From Shinisaurus crocodilurus (lineage: Eukaryota > Chordata > Lepidosauria > Squamata > Shinisauridae), in the NCBI GenBank assembly GCA_021292165.1, contig CM037879.1, positions 247,629,797 to 247,693,796 of the forward strand: a DNA stretch of 64,000 bases, in the 5' to 3' direction. Of this stretch, positions 1 to 9,828 are shown in pieces. Under the pieces are notes generated by a model. The model was not told the origin of the DNA. It was given only the letters and a program-made list of their open reading frames with translations, and did no database searches. A program made the position numbers and the translations under genes. Numbering within the stretch: the first letter of the stretch is position 1; the number at the start of each line of letters is the position of its first letter.

Positions 1-66
1 TTTAAGCAGGCAATATTACAATTTCCCTCAGGAACAAAGTTAAGAATGGGGCTAGACAGGTTTCTT

Positions 67-250
67 GGGGCTGTGGCACAGTGGTAGAGCGCATACTTTG
101 CATGTAGGAGATCCTAGGTTCAATCCCCAACATCTCCAGGTAGAGCTGTAAAAACTGCCTGAAACCCTGGAGCATCTCTGCCAGTGTTGACAATACTGAC
201 TAGATGGACCAATGGTATGACTCCATATAAGGCAGCTTCCTATGTTCCCT
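67..250 (+). repeat. tRNA-derived SINE, plus orientation
   Basis: The head carries an A-box-like TGGCACAGTGG and a B box GGTTCAATCCC at 117-127. It is followed by a body with CATCTCCAG and a tail reading ATAAGGCAGCTTCCTATGTTCC. The same body occurs inverted at 926-1114, again at 35430-35640, and split at 56399-57261. The layout fits tRNA-derived SINEs of squamates; the exact subfamily is not assigned. Confidence 0.75.
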
Positions 251-925
251 GGAGAGGCCATTTCACAATGTTGGCACTGTGACCAAGGCCCTGCCCCTTG
301 TTCTCACCCACCATAGGACTTCTGATGTTAACTATAGAGTTAATCACTTTCATAGGCAACACATCCAATGTTAATAAGTGTGCTTGGGATGGAGGCATAA
401 ATGAATAGACCACTTGAAAGTACTTTTTATTTAGAGGTAAAATATATTGCAACAGTCCTCTTATAAGCTTACTCAGTCCTCTCATAAAAAGCAGTGCATT
501 ACCTCTTTCCCATATTCCGTCAATGTTCCACCAGCACAAAATAGTTTTGTGTCAATTAAAAATGCACACTCAAGCCTACCCAATGAGAATTAGTTACCTC
601 TGGATGCCCTTTAGCTATCTCATTGAACTGATATAGTTAAAAGGGTGAGTTTCCTCATTCATTTCAATGCACACTTACAGGTGGAATGAGGATGCTAATC
701 CACATTAATAACTGATATTCATCTATCACACTTGTAACCCATATTTCTTCCAAAGAGTTAGGGTATATGGTGTTATATGCCAAACACAAGCTTGTTTACT
801 CAGTTCAGTGAAGCATGCTATGTCTGAATACGGCTATAATCTTATATGTACATACTTGTGATTAGTTGCTTCTGAACCTTGCAAAATTTGGAGTTGTTTT
901 CAAACTTGGCTATCTCATTTACAAT

Positions 926-1114
926 AGGAACATAGGAAGCTGCCTTATACTGAGTCAGACAGTTGGTCTATCTAGTCCAGTATCGGCGACACTGACTAGC
1001 AGCAGCTCTCCAGGGTTTCAGACAGGCATTTTTTCTGTCCTGGGACCAGATGCTGGGGATTGAACCTGGTACCTTCTGCATACAAAGCATGTGCTATTAC
1101 GGAGCTACAGCCCC
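926..1114 (-). repeat. tRNA-derived SINE, minus orientation
   Basis: Reverse complement of the same SINE as 67-250. It starts with GGAACATAGGAAGCTGCC and ends with the inverted tRNA-like head (GGGATTGAACCTGG, then GGAGCTACAGCCCC at the promoter end). Diverged but complete in outline. Confidence 0.75.
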
Positions 1115-1132
1115 TCCTCTAAAGACAGTACT

Positions 1133-1235
1133 CCTCACTCCAGATCATTTACAAAGGAATTAAAGAGCACCAGTCCAAGCACAGGCCTTGGGGGACCCCT
1201 CTGTTTACAGGCACCACTCCATTGAATAAAGATGT
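1133..1235 (-). repeat. Short LINE reverse-transcriptase-region remnant
   Basis: The stretch GCCTTGGGGGACCCCTC followed by AATAAAGATGTTG resembles the minus-strand reading of the GVPQG...LFNIY segment of CR1/L2-type reverse transcriptases. The full LINE at 40.0 kb shows the same layout. Only about 100 bases remain. Confidence 0.35.
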
Positions 1236-1754
1236 TGGCACCATTCAACAAGGAAGATTTAGCAGGTGGTGCAATCTTTACAAGGGTGAACCATATTTTT
1301 CAAATTATCTCAATTCCTTGACTCATTTCGGGGCTAAGGAAGGCATCTACAGGATTATGCTTTCAGACTGTGCCTTCTGCATATCTGGATGGGAGGTATA
1401 TGTTCCCATATTTCTATGCCTTTGTGTATGTGGGGCTCCAGAAATAGAGGATCTTTCGTGTGTGTGTGGTGTGTGTGAATTTTATGCCAGTCCCAGGAAA
1501 AGATTTCTCATACCTTTGCAGGGAGGAATGTCTGAACTTTGGCTGAGCAAATATGTAAACTACTTGTAGGTAACGTTCCCCACATAACTAATCAAGCATC
1601 CTTATTCGCAGTGGCTGCTAAAAAGATTAGGTCAAAGATCCTAAGAACTGTTGCAGTAAATTGTGCACATGATGAATTGATTTGAGTGGCTTGTTCAACC
1701 TTTTTCTTTCTGTGACACTCTTTTGTTTTTGTGACAAAATTGCAAGAGCCTATA

Positions 1755-2000
1755 CAGTCATGCCTTGGATTGAGAGCATAATTCGTTCTGGAAACGTGCT
1801 TGTAATCCAAAACACTCGTATATCAAAACGAAATCCCTCCCCCCAAAAATTGTAGAGATTTTTAATTTAAGCCGTACTACAGTACTTGTATTGCAAGACG
1901 TCGCTTGTATATCAAGTAAAAAAAAATTAAATATTTAAAAATTTGCTTGCTCTTGCAAAACGCTCTCAAACCAAGTTACTTGCAATCCAAGGTATTACTG
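1755..2000. mobile_element. Tigger/pogo-like MITE with TA target duplication
   Basis: Terminal inverted repeats start CAGTCATGCCTTGGATTG on the left and read CAATCCAAGGTATTACTG on the right. They are flanked by TA (1753-1754 and 2001-2002). Length is 246 bases with no coding capacity. Internal text about 'nearly palindromic strings of long-line words' (CTTGTAATCCAAAAC, CTTGTATATCAAG) is shared with pogo/Tigger-derived non-autonomous elements of vertebrates. Confidence 0.65.
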
Positions 2001-2379
2001 TAGTTATATGCAATGAACTCAACTGACTGACCCCTCCATTGCGAGAACAGTATGTTCCTCCTTTCGTCTTCCGTAACTGTAGCCAAAGCCCCTACGACCT
2101 TGCCATATAGCACCTAAAACACACACGTACATTTAGAAATGTACCGGCTCAAAAAAGCGTAAGGGAGCGGCGAGACAGACAGCCTCGTGAAAAGTCCTCT
2201 GCTGAGGCGGGCTCCTCAAAGGCAGGACAGGCGCGACGCTCACTCCGAAGGGCGGGGGAAGTGCCTGCTGGCCGCCCGCTCGCTCCTCCTCCAGGGCCTC
2301 ACTGGAGTCAAACTTGCCGCCCTCGCCGAAGCCGCCGTGGGCGGGGCTTCCTCCGGCACGACTTCCGGCCACAGCTCCA

Positions 2380-2613
2380 GTGTCCTGGTTTCTCTCCCAG
2401 TGACAGCAACGGAGGCGGCGGCGGAAGCGAGAGAGAAGGAAGGAGTAGAACTGGTCAGGTTAGGTTGGGGGTGTGCTGAGGTGGCCGCCATGGCGTAGCC
2501 GAGCCGGGGTTAGTACCGGTGAACCACGCCCCGTGGTGGGGCTGCCCCTTTTCTTCAGGTTGAGGTGAGCCGGCTAGCTCCGGGAGTCCGGGCTCTCGCT
2601 GAGGGCGGTGGCG
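2380..2613 (+). other. SCYL2: Probable non-coding first exon of SCYL2 (approximate)
   Basis: The first coding exon (9624-9828) begins with an acceptor and carries untranslated bases before its ATG, so an upstream non-coding exon is required. Two good donors lie in the CpG island: GAG|GTGAGC at 2565 and GCG|GTGAGT at 2614. The start is unknown and the left border is a guess. Confidence 0.4.
2490..2498 (+). other. Two-codon upstream ORF in perfect Kozak context
   Basis: GCCGCCATGGCGTAG gives Met-Ala-stop directly after an optimal initiation context. It precedes both candidate first-exon donors, so it would be in the SCYL2 5' UTR if transcription starts upstream of 2490. It may instead simply be a YY1-type promoter motif downstream of, or at, the start site. 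Confidence 0.4.
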
Positions 2614-3343
2614 GTGAGTGGCCTTGAGACCCCAGGGCCCGGCGGTACCTCCCTCAGAAACGCAGGCAGGGCCTGCATGGTGTAGAGCCTAGGTGGGGCG
2701 GGAGAGGTTTGGGGCCCCTGTTGCCTTCCATGCCGTTTCCCACCCCAGAGGCTGTTCCCGAGTGGCTGTCAGTAGATTGGGGGAAAGGGGAAGTAGGGGT
2801 TAGGCTTCCTGCGATAAAACAGTAGCCTTCAGATCCTCTTCCATCTGAGACGAAAGGCTGCTCCACTTCGCTGTGGGGTTGCTTTAGGTTTAGAAACTGG
2901 TATGCGTTCATAGATGTTGCTGAGCTTATTTACCCGGAGGGATAGAATCCTTGTTGTAGTTCTAGTTTCAGCTGTCAACAGATCAAAGGCTTTTAAAAAG
3001 ATGAAAACAGTTTTGCTTATGGGGGATGAGCCAGTTAATAAATCTAGTACAAATGATGTTGAGTATATTTACTGCCTAACTGAGGCGGATTTTATTCTGA
3101 AAACATATTTGTAGGGCTGTATCTATATAAGCCCACACACGTGGCTTATGTTGTGCTAACAGAAGCGGCAATATCAAATGGGGCTTTCCCCCTGCTTCCC
3201 CAGTTATTGAAGCAGATTTCTTTTATGTCAAATCTTTTGTTTAGAAGAGTACTGCTATATAGAAAATATCTTCTCTGCTTTGTATATCACGAGTCTTGAA
3301 TATTTCCTTCTGAAATTTTCTTCTGAATATCCACGACTATATG

Positions 3344-3474
3344 TGTTCTCCAACCTTGGGTCCCCAGATGTTTTTGGCCTACAACTCCCAGCATGCCCCA
3401 GCCAGCATAGCTGGCTGGGGCATGCTGGGAGTTGTAGGCCAAAAACATCTGGGGACCTAAGGTTGGAGAACACT
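3344..3474. mobile_element. hAT-type hairpin MITE (near-perfect palindrome)
   Basis: Two arms of about 60 bases, opening GTGTTCTCCAACCTTGGG and closing with its complement ending in CACTG, meet at a short GCATAGC loop. The arms include ACAACTCCCAGCATGCCCC. Flanking ACTATAT on both sides looks like the target duplication. The copy at 12381-12515 is nearly identical, which indicates recent activity. Confidence 0.75.
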
Positions 3475-4289
3475 GCACTATATATAGATGAATGTTTGTC
3501 ATCTCCTGTAAGATCTATAAGTGATTGTAAATTCTTAAATGGAAATCTCTTCCTTTCAAAGCAGCATCTGTGAAAGGCTGCTTATGCTACATGCCCAAGT
3601 GAACTAACTAAGAATTTCCATTGAAAGCAGTGGAACTTGAAATCCATGTAACAATGCTTAGGAGCATGCAGCATTTCTCAGCAGGGCAATGTTTTCTTGA
3701 TTGATCTGGGCTGCAATACTGTACCCATTTACCTGGGGAATAGCCCCATTGAACTTAATGGATAAGATTGCATTGTCACTAGTTTAAAAAGTAGGTCAGA
3801 ACAACTTTCACAGGGTTTGTGGCACATGGTATAAATAGATGAGTAGATAAGCAGCATTCACTGAATCCAGATCATTGTAAAGAGAATATAATTGTGTGTG
3901 TGCATGCATGCATACTGGGATACTTAGCAATGCATCTACAATGTTTTGGGTAAATAAGAAGTAGAAGAATACTATACACTATCTGGTCCTTAGGAACCGT
4001 GAATTGCTTATGTAAGTAAAAGATTATTTTTATGACAATTTTTGGGGAAAGAAGTGTCCCTTAAATCATAAGCAATTCCACACTCCTGAAAGTCTGTTGG
4101 CCCACTGGAAAAGTCAATCGGACTGAAGCTGATGGTGGGTAGGGTCAGAGGTGGTGGTGGGGGAACTTTACGGGATTACATAGCATAGCTATTTCTTTCT
4201 TTGTGCCACCCCATCCCTACTCTACCACTCTTGCGCGTGTGTACACATATACACACAAAGTAGAAGCTTTTTGAGAGAGACAGTCCAGA

Positions 4290-4312
4290 AAGAGAGAGAG
4301 AGAGAGAGAGAG
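4290..4312. repeat. (AG)n microsatellite
   Basis: About eleven AG dinucleotides, in SCYL2 intron 1. Confidence 0.85.
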
Positions 4313-4471
4313 GACTTGCAGCATCTGGAGAGACGGATGATACTCAGACCACAGGTTTTCCAACTCAGCCTTAAATGATACATAGATGCTAATTTTTCCC
4401 TTGCTTATCCTTAGCTGACCACCAAACATTTTGGATCTTTTTAAAAATATGCTGCTGAATAATTACCTCAT

Positions 4472-4502
4472 TGTGTGTGTGTGTGTGTGTGCGCGCGCGC
4501 TC
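4472..4502. repeat. (TG)n(CG)n compound microsatellite
   Basis: A TG run passing directly into a CG run; alternating purine-pyrimidine throughout, a Z-DNA-prone type of sequence. Confidence 0.85.
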
Positions 4503-4682
4503 GCTCATATAATCTGATCACAGTTGCACCATTTCAAATGTCTTATTGTCCATTGCCCTCTTGTACTTGAATAATTTTCATACTTTAAGAGTAGTGTTGC
4601 TATGCGAGGCAAAGTAGCTTTCCTTTGTATCCTGATGTCAGCACACAAGGTTCAGTTTAGTCATAATATGACTGACCACCCC

Positions 4683-5066
4683 ATCCTATGTAGCTGCCTG
4701 TAACCCTCCAGACCTGGGGGATTATGGGCATCCAATTGAGTGCGGGAGGATAGGATTGCCGCCATGCTCCCCTTTCCCTCAAAAACATCTAGGAGGCCAA
4801 TTTTTGCCATCTGAATGTGTTATACCTCCTCCCAGGGAGGAGAGGCTGGGGCACCGTCTGGATTCTGTGGAAGCCAGCAGTGCCTTGCTCCTCTCCGCCC
4901 TGCCCCCCCCTGGGAACGCTCCCCCAGGGGAACTGAAGGCAGTATTCTCTCTTCAGTTCCCTGCAGGGCAGAAAGAACCGCACTGGCTATGGGTGGGTGG
5001 GGGTGTGTGCTCCGTGATCTGACTCGCTGCTCCCAGGCAAGGTCGGAGGGTCTTAGGATTGTGCCC
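4683..5066. mobile_element. Non-autonomous foldback element, family K copy 1
   Basis: Starts ATCCTATG...CTGTAACCCTCCAGAC and ends GGTCTTAGGATTGTGCCCT. Shares order and wording (GATTATGGGCATCC, GAGGAGAGGCTGGGGCACCG) with copies at 31231-31640, 37689-38148 and 61093-61722. The ends are roughly complementary. No transposase coding was seen, so it is a MITE-like family of about 400 bases. Confidence 0.6.
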
Positions 5067-5160
5067 TGGATTGGATATTAATTCAGCACATATCTACTTC
5101 AGTGTCAGAAAGCTCTGACTGGTAGCAGGATTGTGCTGAATGTATATGGAGAGGCATAGC

Positions 5161-5188
5161 TGTGTGTGTGTGTGTGTGTGTGTGTGTG
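5161..5188. repeat. (TG)n microsatellite
   Basis: About thirteen TG units in SCYL2 intron 1. Confidence 0.9.
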
Positions 5189-5338
5189 TCTGAGTGTCAG
5201 AGAGTTCTTATAGATGATAAATATATGCAAAATCCAATATGAAACCAACTTTAAAAAACAAAACAAAAAGCAAAGTTAGCCACACTAGCCCATGATAATG
5301 AAAAACCCAAAATCCACAGCTGGGCAATATCTCTATTA

Positions 5339-5466
5339 TAGATTCATAGATCATAGAGTTGGAAGGGGCCTACAAGGCCATCAAGTCCAACCCCCTGCTC
5401 AATGCAGGAAACTAGAGGAGGGGTCTCCCATCCAAATAACAACCAGGCCTGACCCTGCTTAGCTTT
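5339..5466 (-). repeat. 5S-rRNA-derived SINE, minus, partial
   Basis: Reads, inverted, the LINE-like tail (TTCATAGATCATAGAGTTGG) and then the 5S internal promoter region (CAGGCCTGACCCTGCTTAGC). It matches the fuller plus copy at 61236-61410. The 5S-like head is truncated after the A-box region. Confidence 0.65.
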
Positions 5467-6061
5467 AGGACCAACCAAAATGCCACAAAAGAGTGTGCAA
5501 GCTTTCAAGTTCTCCAAAACGCTTCATCAAGCTATGGTACAAAAAGCCGGGTATAGGGAAAAAACGGAGTACAAAGATCAGGCCAGATGTTGTGGCCATG
5601 AGGGCTGCAGTTTAGACTCAGCCCCAAGAAAGAAATTGTAGACGAAGGGTGCAATCCAGCTGGCTGGGGGATGCTGGGAGTTGTAGGGCTTTTTTTCTGT
5701 CTAAACATGCATAGGATTGTGCCCTAAATAAAGTAGTCACTGGTAGGTGCAGAGGCTAGATTACACCTAGCATTCTGGAACAAAGAAGATCAGTGGCTGA
5801 CCCCCATTTCTGAAAACATAAATGCTGTCTGTCACTCGGATTTGTCTCTTAGGAGCAAAGTTCCAGTGGTGGGTGGGGCCAAAAAACTAAAAATGTTAGC
5901 ATATTTTGGCTTAAACCCCTTACTGTCAGTAACTAAGCCTTAAGAGATACATTTCAAACTTTTAGAATGGTGGGAAAAACTGCACAAAAGCTGGGAAACC
6001 ACCAAATTAATCAGTGGTTTGGGGAAAGAGTGGTGCCAGGGGAAGGGGACGTGGCCTTCTG

Positions 6062-6158
6062 GGGACCCCCAAAAGGTTGGATTGGGACCCCCAAAAGGTT
6101 GGATTGGGACCCCCAAAAGGTTGGATTGGGACCCCCAAAAGGTTGGATTGGGACCCCC
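6062..6158. repeat. 22-bp minisatellite, about 4.4 copies
   Basis: Unit CCCCCAAAAGGTTGGATTGGGA repeated with almost no divergence. The low divergence suggests recent expansion or ongoing slippage. It lies 60 bases before a hAT MITE. Confidence 0.9.
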
Positions 6159-6218
6159 GGAGGACCAGATTTGTCTCCTGGGCCTGAGATTCTGCATCTC
6201 TGACCTTGTGGTTAGGCG

Positions 6219-6565
6219 CAGTGCTTCTCAATTATTTTCTGTCATGCCCCCCCTAGGAAGAAGAAAACATTTCGCGCCCCCCGCGCGACTGTAAATAGTA
6301 TCATTTGTCTATAAAATTGTTATAAGTACACCTCTGCATAACACTGTATCCTTATTAACGTATAAGAGAATAAAAAAAGAAAGAAATGTGGATCAATTTA
6401 CAACAAAGAATAGCTTTATTAACTGTAGCAGAAAAGATTTAAAGGAGCACAGGATTTAAAGGAACACAATATTAAAAAAAACTTTTAACTGAGGTCAAAC
6501 GAGCCCCCCTTTACGGAGCCTCGCACCCCCCCTGGGGGGCCCGCCCCACTATTTGAGAAGCACTG
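6219..6565. mobile_element. hAT-superfamily non-autonomous element
   Basis: Terminal inverted repeats CAGTGCTTCTCAAT on the left and TTTGAGAAGCACTG on the right are the classic hAT/Charlie-type ends. Flanks share GGTTAGG on both sides, consistent with an imperfect 8-bp target duplication. The ends are C-rich (GCGCCCCCCGCGCG, CACCCCCCCTGG) around an AT-rich middle. No transposase is present. Confidence 0.75.
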
Positions 6566-6605
6566 GGTTAGGGGGAATAGTACCCTCAAAATACAAAGTC
6601 TCTGA

Positions 6606-6772
6606 CTGGGTTCACATGACACAATAATCTGTCATGGGTTGCTACCCACAATGGGTTGTCATATCATGCAGACCCAGACCGATTTCTCCAGGGTTGCTTG
6701 TGTGTGAGCAACAAGCCACCCCAACAACCCATGGGCTGTTGTACCCATGGTTATCATGTCGTCTGAACCCAG
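6606..6772. mobile_element. Palindromic MITE, GGGTTCA-type ends
   Basis: Begins CTGGGTTCACATGACACAATA and ends ATCATGTCGTCTGAACCCAG; the termini are complementary over about 20 bases with some changes. Internal words ATGGGTTG and CAACCCATGG are also mutually inverted. The same type of end recurs at 25725, 36601, 56831 and 58456. Confidence 0.6.
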
Positions 6773-7800
6773 CTGACCGACCCCATTGTGTGTACAGGGA
6801 ATCAGCTTGCCGCTCTTGCCATGGGGCTCCCAGGTGATTGCCAGTGCCAGCCGCCCCCAAACTGTCCAAGCTGCCACTTTGGGGGCACTTGCTATTGGCT
6901 TCCCCATCATCACCACAATTGTGTGCCCTTTCAGGCTCACCACAGTTTTTTTCCCCTTTAAATGTTTTTTCATGGTCCCCATATTGACAGCTACAAGCAT
7001 TGCCTTCAAAGTGCTCCAGTGGCGCATTGGAAGGGCTACCTGTGGTTGCCAAGAATTTTTTTTTTTAACCAAAATTAGCCCCCTGACATTTTTGCAAATA
7101 TGTGTGAACATTTTTTTTAAAAATTACCCATACTTGCAGAACTGTGAATGTTTGCAGTTGCACGGGCGTGGGGATGGAGAGCCTCTGGTGGGCAATGTGC
7201 AGGAGGGGTGCCTGATGGCAAAGTCCGGCAGGTACCCATCCCTGACATTGCCCCTCAGAGGCAACAGGTAAGTCCCCCCCCCCCTTTGGTTACATCTGAC
7301 AGCTATCAAAGTGCAAGCTGTCAGATGTGACCAAAGGCATGAGTGATCTTTGCTTGCAAAAAGAGCTGTATCTATTTGTTCACCCCCTTTGTGGCAAGAT
7401 CCTCAGGGGGGTTGTGGGTTGGGGAGCTCATGTGTCCCCAAGGTCCCCTCACTTTTGCACTTGTTCCCAACGTTCTAGCACCTTGGGAACATGCAAAAGT
7501 GCGAGCCACCTCATTTACGGGAGTATTTAATTCTGACAGTTGTCAAAGTTAAAGCAGTTTTTTAAGTGGGAGTTAGAAAGGGTTGCAAAATTTCTTTGTG
7601 TTAGGAAACTATTCTGGAACTGGCTTGTGATCACAGCGGGGAAGGGGAAAACTACTTATTCCTCCTGCAGTGCCCCCTGGGATACTCACGGGAGGAGGGA
7701 GGGGGCCAACAACCCACAGTGAGCCTGATCTACTGTTGGGCTCACCTTGGGTTGTTCGCATGACAACCAAACCAATGTGACTTACTGCCAGGGTGAGTTA
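6773..7800. repeat. Foldback-rich, MITE-derived stretch
   Basis: Contains short hairpins, for example CTGACAGCTATCAAAG with its inverse at 7287-7330 and CTTTTGCACTTGTTCCCAA with its inverse at 7450-7502. It ends with further GGGTTGTT-type words. The longer reading frames seen here lack any recognised domain and look incidental. Confidence 0.4.
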
Positions 7801-8623
7801 GCAAGACCCTCCCTTTTTTTGTTAGAAGGCTTATAGGAAGAGCCTTTTAGGAAGTTGTCTTTAAGGAAAGCAAAGTTAATGGAGCAAAGATCAAGGCCTG
7901 TATTTAATTCACCTAATTATGATTGTTAGTCCAGCATCATAGACTCTTAGAATTTGAAGAAAATCAATGGATTATGTAATCTAGCTTTATCTCAGCAGTC
8001 CAGAGATATGATATCCTGTAAATTCATGAACCACTTGTATTTGAAAACCATTGCTTCTTCTCTGGTTCTCAGTATGTAATCATGGTTCCTCCTCTTATAT
8101 ATGTAAGGAATGTCACAATTAAAAGCAGCCCCTTCCCCCCAACCTCATAATCTTAACTTCTCTAAACTAAATTATATACAGTTATAATGAGAAAAGCTGG
8201 AGGTATTTGGCTTCCAGACTCATATCTTGTAGCTACGCTTCCAGTTTTCAACTTTCTTCTTGAACTTTGCTCAGAACTAAATTATATGAATATCTTTCCA
8301 TGAGCTGAATATTGCTTTTAGGACCCTCTTTTAAGATACGTACTTAATGTTGCCCATCTGTGCTTGTAGAAACAGTTTTCAAAAAATCAAGTATTACTAA
8401 AGATGAATGCATGAATTGTCAATTAAATGTAAATTTTTTAAATGTGGAGTTTAAAATTTTGATTTCATTTAGAACTGTTCCTGTTAAGTGTTCTGTGCAA
8501 CAGTAAACAGCTCCGCCCAACTGTACAGGTGTACTCCATTACACACCTGTACAGCAGATCAAAAGATGAGAATCTTGCATTCAGTGATTTGTTTGTATTA
8601 AGTAATTGATGGAAACTATGGGT

Positions 8624-8932
8624 TGGATCCAGAACTGGTTTCTGCTGGTGGTAGCATCCAGTAGAGTTACACCCAAAATGCTCCTGCTGGCAGAAGGGCA
8701 GGGGGGATGATTTTTGCTGATTTCCCCCTTCAACCCTCAGTTCCATCTCCCCAACTGTTCCAGGGAGCCCACCCCCAATCCCCCAGAGCAGATTTTTGGG
8801 GACATCAGGGACTGCAGAGAGAATGAAAATAACTTCTTCCTTTTCCACCAGTGGGATTCTTCCTTTAGATCAGACATTCTATGTGGACAGAAAGATCCCT
8901 TCTGATCATGGGAGACAAAGTCTAGATCCAAA
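8624..8932. mobile_element. MITE with GGTTGGATCCAGA-type ends
   Basis: Left end GGTTGGATCCAGAACTGG and right end GTCTAGATCCAAACC are inverted. Internal pieces (CTGCTGGTGG against CCACCAGTGGG) also pair. Related ends occur at 37549-37674 and 52116-52382. Confidence 0.5.
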
Positions 8933-9623
8933 CCTGTTTATTTAAGCAATCTCAAAATATTTGGGCATGCTTTTAAGTTTGTTAATTAGTCATCTATTCT
9001 ATTAAAGGCAAGGCTAATGAACTATAAAATGTTACTTAGGCCATCCTAACAGAGTACAGCAATCCATTTCTTAAATGAACTCATTCTAAACATTAGTTTA
9101 GGTAATTTGTCAAGCATGGGTAACTAATTCAATTCCTGAACTCGTAACTTCTCGCAATCGAGGGGATGTTTATTCCAATGGTCAACTGAATTTTAGCAAA
9201 CTCTCTGAGATGGACTTTTACTGGTATCTTAACGTAGATTGCTTAGTCATGTGGATGATCTGCTCATGTGTCCTCCCCCCCCCCTTTTTGATACAGTTCT
9301 TTCTTCACTTGCTCAAACAGCTGGTTTTTTAACACTTAAATTGTAGGAGAAAGTGTTAATTGCATCAAGAGTTGTTAGAAGTATAAATTGGATTTTGTCT
9401 CTCATACTGATGGCTTGAAACAAGGATAAAAACTGATTTTAAACTGCTGCTGTTTTCTGTTATTTGGCACTGCATTTTTCAATTTAAATAAGCATTGAGA
9501 CTGAATGCCTGCTGAAAAGCATAGACTTAATTTTATTAAGTAAATAATGTAAATATTATTTTGTATTTGTGTTTTGCTTAGCAAAACTTCAAAGATGGAT
9601 TTTGAGATTTCTTTTCTTTGTAG

Positions 9624-9828
9624 GCAAACAAACTAGGGTACAGTCATAACAATGGAGTCCATGCTAAACAAATTGAAGAGCACTGTTACAAAAGTGACTG
9701 CAGATGTCACTAGTGCAGTCATGGGAAATCCGGTTACCAGGGAATTTGATGTTGGCCGGCATATTGCTAGTGGTGGTAACGGACTTGCCTGGAAGATTTT
9801 TAATGGCACTAAAAAGTCAACAAAACAG
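9624..9828 (+). CDS. SCYL2: SCYL2 exon 2 (first coding exon)
   Basis: Acceptor TTTGTAG, 28 untranslated bases, ATG at 9652, donor CAG|GTGAGG. Encodes residues 1-59: the conserved MESMLNKLKS start and the glycine-loop equivalent IASGGNGLAWKI (residues 38-49). Ends in phase 0. Confidence 0.95.

Larger units (their letters stand above)
1..2130. other. Upstream flank of SCYL2, repeat-rich
   Basis: No coding exon is recognisable here. The stretch holds two tRNA-type SINEs (67-250 plus, 926-1114 minus), a short LINE-like fragment near 1133-1235 and a Tigger-like MITE (1755-2000). In mammals DEPDC4 lies head to head with SCYL2, but I could not recognise any DEPDC4 exon on the minus strand. Confidence 0.6.
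2160..2680. promoter_or_regulatory. SCYL2: CpG island, SCYL2 promoter region
   Basis: CpG dinucleotides are dense here and rare in the flanks. An ETS-type motif ACTTCCGG lies near 2360 and a YY1-like GCCGCCATGG at 2485-2494. No TATA box is evident, as expected for a housekeeping promoter. The island sits 7 kb upstream of the first coding exon, in the position expected for the SCYL2 transcription start. It could be bidirectional, but no minus-strand gene was recognised. Confidence 0.75.
2614..9623. other. SCYL2: SCYL2 intron 1: contents
   Basis: About 7 kb without coding exons. It holds a hAT-type hairpin MITE (3344-3474), GA and TG/CG microsatellites (4290-4500), a long foldback element (4683-5066), a TG repeat (5161-5188), a 5S-SINE fragment (5339-5466), a 22-bp minisatellite (6062-6158), a hAT MITE (6219-6565), palindromic MITE material (6606-7800) and a further MITE (8624-8932). 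Nothing is recognised in 7800-8620 or 8933-9623. Confidence 0.7.

Noticed and set aside
67..140. Possible tRNA gene
   Set aside because: A and B boxes are present but the cloverleaf is broken and the sequence continues into a SINE body and tail repeated elsewhere.
1..2130. DEPDC4 first exon, expected head to head with SCYL2
   Set aside because: No minus-strand sequence resembling its DEP-domain protein could be recognised here; it may lie further upstream or have too short a first exon.
2133..2498. Open frames on both strands in the CpG island (79-103 codons)
   Set aside because: They arise from GC-rich composition, show no recognisable domain and overlap the promoter. The minus-strand frames do not resemble DEPDC4.
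6642..7271. Several overlapping open frames of 130-160 codons
   Set aside because: They lie in palindromic MITE-derived sequence on both strands, which explains open frames in mirror positions.
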